From positions 1,696,304 to 1,760,303 of the forward strand of contig BJKQ01000011.1 of the NCBI GenBank assembly GCA_006538405.1: a stretch of DNA of 64,000 nt, written 5' to 3'. Source of the DNA: Hansfordia pulvinata. Taxonomy: Eukaryota > Ascomycota > Sordariomycetes > Xylariales. This document shows, piece after piece, positions 59,071 through 64,000 of the stretch. A program made the translations under genes and the position numbers. Within the stretch, counting starts at the first letter, position 1; every line of letters starts with the position of its first letter. The notes beneath the pieces were generated by a model. It made no database searches and had not been told where the DNA came from. It saw only the letters and a program-made list of their open reading frames with translations.

Positions 59071-61640
59071 AAAGTATAATTCGTCGTTTAAATCCGAATC
59101 TTCGTTTATATTCGAATTTAATGTATTATATTAGAAATCTCCGTTTTTCACTGTTTTAAGCTATAAACGTTAATATATATTTATTAAATTAAAGTTTTTA
59201 TAGTTTAATACTTACCTTTAGGATGATTTACTTGACGTAATAATTAAATTATTAATAATTTATAAATAAAAGTGTAATAAACCGCCTTTTATAAAACATA
59301 ATACTTTAAAGCGAGGGATTAATATAAGGAATAAAAAATGCCCTTTTTATTCTTTAACTCGGGAAGGGTTAAAAAATCGAGAAAAATACTTATTTAACTT
59401 CTTAATTTTATTTTTATTAATAAAGATTAAGTCGTTTTAATCAGTAGTTTAAAATTAATTAATATTATAATAATAATAATAATATCAATAATAATAATAA
59501 CATTAATAATAATAATAATATCAATAATAATAACTTGTCTTTTTAACGTCTTCTTCGATTTTTAATTATAATATTAAATAATAAGCCTTTAAAGAGGCCT
59601 TTATCTTAAAGATATATAGGAATTCTTTCGGTAAAATAATGTAAAATTCGGCTTTTAATCTAATAGACGGTTTAACGAATATTTTAAATATACCCTTTAA
59701 ATGCTATAATAAATATTAGTTAACTTCGTTAAAAAAGATACTTTTATATTTAATAAAATCAATAATTCGTTTAACATGAATTAATACCGGTTTTAATTAT
59801 AAAACCGTATTACTCATATTATAAGTTGAATTCTACCAAACGACGGAATTTAAATTAATAAGTTAATGAATTAAATTTAAATTAAGTAATAAAATAATAG
59901 TAATTAAATTAAAACTAGGCTTATTAATAAGAATTTTCGTTTTATTAAAGTTATCCGGAATTTTGTTTCTTTATTTACTTCGGTTCATTACTTTAATAAG
60001 CTATCGATTAACTTTAAAGGTATATTTTATAATAACGGTAACTTAATTAACTCGGTTAATTAAATCTGATTCATTTAATAAGTTAATAACTTAGTAACTT
60101 AATAAGTAAATTTCAATATTAAACTAATAAATAAAGAATAATAAACTTACTTCCGAATAATATTAATCCTTCCGGCTCGAATTAATTATATTCCTCGTTT
60201 ATTTTATTAATATTAATAATAATAAAGTTAATATAACGAATTAACTCGTCATTATTATCGTCGTTTAATATATAGCTTTCTAATATTATTTAAACAATAA
60301 TATTAATTATATGTAAATAATAACGTATATCGTTATTTAACTCTTTTATTATATCGTCTTTATATTTTTCTTTAAAAGCGTTAACGAAAGTGTCGTTATT
60401 ATTAGCGTTATCCTGAGTAATATTATTAAATTAAGTATAGATAAGTTAATAATTAATTAATTAATTAAAAAAAAGGGATAATATACCTTAAAACATTTTA
60501 ATAATGTGATAATATTAAAAGCGGAGCTAATACTGATTTAAATTCTTTTTAAATATTAAATCCGGTATAAGCGGTGTTAATATTAATAAAGCCTATTAAC
60601 TTATAAATTAAGTTAAATTCATTATTTATAAAATAATAAACGATACTTAAATATAAAGTGGTGGTATTAAACTTTTAAATATTAATGATTAAGGAAAGCT
60701 CTTTAAAATTATTAATATTAGAGTTTAATTCATTAATAATAACATTAACGTTATTAATAAATGTGATATCGAGGATTTTTCGTAAGTTATATCGATTAAT
60801 AGCTGGTAAATCCTTATTATTTATTATTAAGTTAATTACTTAATTTCATAATTATTAAGTTAAAAAATAAATAAAGGTAAGACTTACGTTTTTAAATAGC
60901 TTAATAATTCATTAAAGGACTTTAAGTTTATAATATTAAAGAATAAATTATTATCGATTTAAAACGATAGTACCTTTAAATAAAACTCGTTTTAATTAAA
61001 TTCCTTATAAGAAGTATTTGCTTAAACTCGTTTTCGGTTCGTTAAATCGAAAAATGTTACCGTAATTATATTAACATTGCTCCCTTTATAATTAATTAAA
61101 GTAAGTAGATAAGTAATTAATTTAAGTAATTAATTAATTAACTAATAAGTTAATTTAAAGGCTTTTAACTTACTTAATCTTTTAGGTTTATTTTTCTTTA
61201 TTGTAAGTAATATCCGGATGCTTATTATTATAATATTATTTATAATTTAAAGAACGGAGTTTTTAAATTATATTACCCGTTTTATAATTCCACTTATTAA
61301 AGTTAACTTATAAAAATATAAAATAAAGAAATAATTAAATAAAAAGTAACATAATAAGTAAAATAATAAATAAAGTAGTAAATAAACTTATATAATATAA
61401 TTAACTTCTATTTACTTAAGCTTCGAAAAATCGATAAGTAAAAGCACAGCTTTAAAAAGACCATATATAGATATATAAAGAGATTTAAATAAAAGAGGTA
61501 AAGTAAAATCAATTTAATTCTCTTTATCCTTTTCGTAACGAAAACGAGGTAAAAAAGTATTAAAAACGTTAATAAACGCTTCTTCACTTACTTATAAACG
61601 ACTCGGTAACGTCCGGTTCGGAAGTAAAAAAGTCAGACAT
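59071..61640 (-). pseudogene. RIP-decayed hAT-family transposase
   Basis: Read on the minus strand, blocks in the right order resemble an hAT transposase. At 61640-61587 is a start, MSDFFTSEPDVTESFISK. KHPDI at 61223-61209 suits the end of a BED zinc finger. At 60958-60887 are IDNNLFFNI and SFNELLSYL. At 60809-60510 a frame of 101 codons with only two stops reads ILDITF, then SLIINI-stop-K (DxW region), then YLSIVYYFINNEFNL and TAYTGFNI. At 60421-60227 a frame of 65 codons with one stop reads ITQDNANNND (acidic-residue block) and DIRYYLHIIN (RCxxHxxN block). PRFK lies at 59316-59305 and an acidic tail near 59103-59071. All three stops in the two long frames are TAA, where Trp or Gln codons are expected, which is what RIP makes. 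It is non-functional. Introns seem present (GTAAGT after 60887). The C-terminal dimerisation block was not found with confidence. Confidence 0.75.
59461..59534. repeat. Imperfect AAT/ATA trinucleotide microsatellite
   Basis: AAT/ATA triplets run with single interruptions (TATCAATAAT, ACATTAAT), directly downstream of the hAT relic's central part. Confidence 0.85.
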
Positions 61641-61854
61641 TTTAAGTAATAAATTTAAAATAAAAGGATTAAAGGGTTGGTTAAGTAATGTAAAAGTGTG
61701 ATTTTATATAATAAAGATAATTAAATACGTAAATTTATAAAATAAGTAAAACTTAAAATAAAGAGAAAGCATGGTTTATATAATATTATTATCGGTTAAA
61801 TTAAATTCGTAATATATTAAAAATAACATATTATTAAACTAAAAATAATACTTT

Positions 61855-62012
61855 AAAAGAAAGGGTAAAATGGAATAAAATAGGTTACCGAAAAAAAGGG
61901 CAAAAAGGAATAAAATAAGTTATTAAAAAGCAAGGGCAAAAAGGAATAAAAATAATTATCGAAAAGAAAGGGCAAAAAGGAATAAAAAAGATTACCGAAA
62001 AGAAAAGTTAAA
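61855..62012. repeat. 36-bp minisatellite, four copies plus partial ends
   Basis: The word GGGCAAAAAGGAATAAAA (first copy GGGTAAAATGGAATAAAA) starts at 61863, 61898, 61934 and 61970, so the period is 35-36 bp. Units contain TTACCGAAAAGAAA between the words. The array lies just beyond the 5' end of the hAT relic, where hAT elements often carry subterminal repeats. Confidence 0.85.
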
Positions 62013-62589
62013 AATAATACCTTATTATTATTTTTAATAAAAGATAAAAGTACTTAAATTTAGCTTTCCCTCTTTTCAATTCCCTTTTACTTTCCGTTTA
62101 TTATCACTTTATAGTTTATTACCTTTTTACTTATTAAAGTAAAATGTTTATTTTTATAATTATTAGCACCGTTTATATCTTATTTTATAATAAAATAATT
62201 TACCTTTTTTAAAAATAATAATATTTAAAGGTGAACGTAAGTATTTCCTTTTTTCCTTTTCTTTATATTAAGTTATTAACTTAAATAGATTATAAGTTTA
62301 TTATTTATGATTTACGATTACTTTAATTTACTTAAATATAATGTTTATTATATTATATTCGTTTATTCACACGAATTAAGTACTTTAAGTAAGTTATTAA
62401 CTTAATTATTATTTAACTTATAAAGCTTCTTATATTATAAGTATTAGTTTATATAAAAGGTTTAACTTAAAGAGATAATAAAGGTTCCGTTTATTCACAC
62501 GGAATTCGGTATTAAAGTATTACTTTAAGTAAGTTTTTTATCCTTTATATTCCTTTATAAATTAAGTTTTATATTAATATAATAGATTT

Positions 62590-62640
62590 ATATATAATAA
62601 TATATATATATATATACATATATATAATAATAAATATATA
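62590..62640. repeat. TA-rich microsatellite
   Basis: TATATAATAATATATATATATATACATATATATAATAATAAATATAT-type sequence. Similar (TA)n runs lie at 55546-55568, 56389-56407 and 57700-57714. Confidence 0.8.
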
Positions 62641-63004
62641 TTAAACTTATATTTAATATAAGTAATATTAAAGATTTAACTTTAATATTTTATATTAAAA
62701 AGTATATATTATTTTTTTATATGATTTAAAGGATTTATTATATTAGTTATTAATTTAAGTTATTTTCTTATATAATAAGTAAAGTGAAAAATATAAATTT
62801 ATTTATATAAATTCCTATAATTAAGGATAAGAATCTTTAAATTACTAAGTTTACTTAATTTTTTGCTTTTTATATAAATTATATCTTAATTTATTTAAAG
62901 TGATATTATTATATATAAAAAAAACTATAGTACTTTAATATATAATATTATTAATTTTACTTAATTTTACTTATTTAATATTAAATATTATTAATTAAAT
63001 ATGA

Positions 63005-63218
63005 ATCCGTGGGTTGATTTATAAGTAACTTAAATTTATATGAGTTACTTTAAATTAATAAGGTAAGTAACTTATATAAATCCGGACTTATATAAATCCG
63101 GATTCACGTGAATCTAATTCACGTAACTTAAATTCACGTGAATCTGAATTTATAAGGTAAGTAACTCACGTGAGTCCGGTTTCACGTGAATCCGATTCGA
63201 GTTAACTTATTATTAACC
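63005..63218 (-). repeat. Repeat copy B, inverted partner of 52164-52360
   Basis: Read on the minus strand it starts GGTTAATAATAAGTTAACTCGAA and follows copy A closely. Where A has CATAAA or TTTATG, B often keeps CACGTG, so B is the less mutated of the two. Confidence 0.8.
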
Positions 63219-64000
63219 TTAATTTATATAAGTTAACATAGTTTTATATATTTATAAATTATAATAGGCTTATCGTAATAAGTTAAGTTTAAACTTAAGT
63301 AAATAAGTATTTATAACTTTTAATATATAATATAAGTAACCTTTAAAAGTAAGTTAAATACGGTTATAATAAGTAAGCTTAAGTGAATATATTTATTACT
63401 TTATTTTAAAGTAATATAATATATTTTAATATAACTTTAAGGTTAATTTAAATTATTTTAATAATATTACTTATAAGATATTATATAAGTATAAGAAAAA
63501 TAAATGTTAAATCTTTAAATAAAAGTAATAAGAGGGAATCTTAAAATAAGACGATTAAAGAAAGCAGTTAAAAGCTGATTAATCCGCTTATTTATAATTA
63601 AAGCGTGGTTAAAATAAGAAAAAAGAAAAAAGTAAAATAGTTATAAAGCGGTAAAAAAGTGTTATTCTTTAAACGATCTATTATATTATACTATTAAACG
63701 TTCTCTTTTCTTTTATTTAAAGTTTAAAGACCTTTAAGTATCTTTTTTAAAAGTGAAATAAATAAGTTATAACTTAATTATAACCGTTTAAATAAGTTTA
63801 TTTATTATGATAAAATATTAAAATAACGAGTTAAAGAAGTTTTCAAAGTCTTTATATTATAAATTATAAAGATAATACTTTAAACTTAAACCTTAACTTA
63901 TATATTTTAAATAATAAAAACGAAGTTTAAGTAAAATTATTATTAATATTTAATCTTATCTTATTAATTAAATTATTTTAAAAAGTGTAAAAGACTTATA

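Larger units (their letters stand above)
50953..64000. other. AT-rich, RIP-type degenerate block
   Basis: Composition changes abruptly after the SDR stop. Counts by eye: the 60 bases at 53701-53760 hold 5 G or C; the repeat-containing 55021-55080 holds 21. TA steps dominate, and remaining C and G sit mostly in ACGT/CACGTG or ACGTAA words. No intact gene is present over 13 kb and the block runs out of the window. This fits RIP (CpA to TpA changes in repeats) and heterochromatin; it could be a transposon graveyard, a pericentromere or a subtelomere. No telomere repeat is seen. Confidence 0.85.

Noticed and set aside
50953..64000. Regular repeats that might be a CRISPR array or telomere
   Set aside because: Repeats lack unique equal-length spacers and no TTAGGG runs occur; they are palindromic elements and microsatellites in fungal nuclear DNA.

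Overview
The window reads as nuclear DNA of a filamentous ascomycete (Pezizomycotina; a Sordariomycete is my guess, not proven). The evidence is small GT-AG introns of about 50-120 bp with CTRAC-type branch points, GC-rich coding exons, typical fungal proteins (RIM2-type carrier, ApsA/Num1 cortical anchor, Sos7 kinetochore protein, Cwc24, a C-terminal Zn2Cys6 protein), and a terminal AT-rich block with the signature of repeat-induced point mutation (RIP).

Layout. From 1 to 50,952 there are 12 protein genes, ordinary housekeeping or regulatory ones, separated by unusually long spacers. Left to right: a Zn2Cys6 protein (+, 5' end outside the window); the mitochondrial pyrimidine nucleotide carrier RIM2 (+); sorting nexin SNX3 (-); an RRM protein (-); a PA-TM-RING ubiquitin ligase (+); a VHS/GAT endosomal adaptor (+); an F-box protein (+); an RS-rich protein (-); Sos7 (+); a peroxisomal-type acyl-CoA/4-coumarate-CoA ligase (-); Cwc24 (-); the giant Num1/ApsA anchor (+); and a short-chain dehydrogenase (+). 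That is 13 loci if the edge gene is counted. They do not form a pathway or cluster, but SNX3, the PA-TM-RING ligase and the VHS/GAT protein all belong to endosomal and ubiquitin-dependent sorting, and Num1 and Sos7 both serve chromosome or organelle positioning in division.

Spacers. Gaps of 5.8 kb (10.0-15.8 kb) and 4.7 kb (36.3-41.0 kb) hold no gene I can recognise. They and the other spacers are strewn with a short palindromic word, TACTCGTACGAGTA and variants, and with TACCT-rich tracts, which are rare in exons.

From 50,953 to the end, base composition changes abruptly to extreme AT. There is no intact gene. The block holds a decayed hAT transposase on the minus strand (about 59.07-61.64 kb), a family of MITE-like inverted-repeat elements with CACGTG cores, several tandem repeats, and one possible Harbinger-like relic.

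Quality warning: four genes (RIM2, the RRM gene, the CoA ligase, Num1) each need exactly one extra C in a C-run to restore the reading frame. The shared pattern points to homopolymer under-calls in the assembly rather than four pseudogenes.
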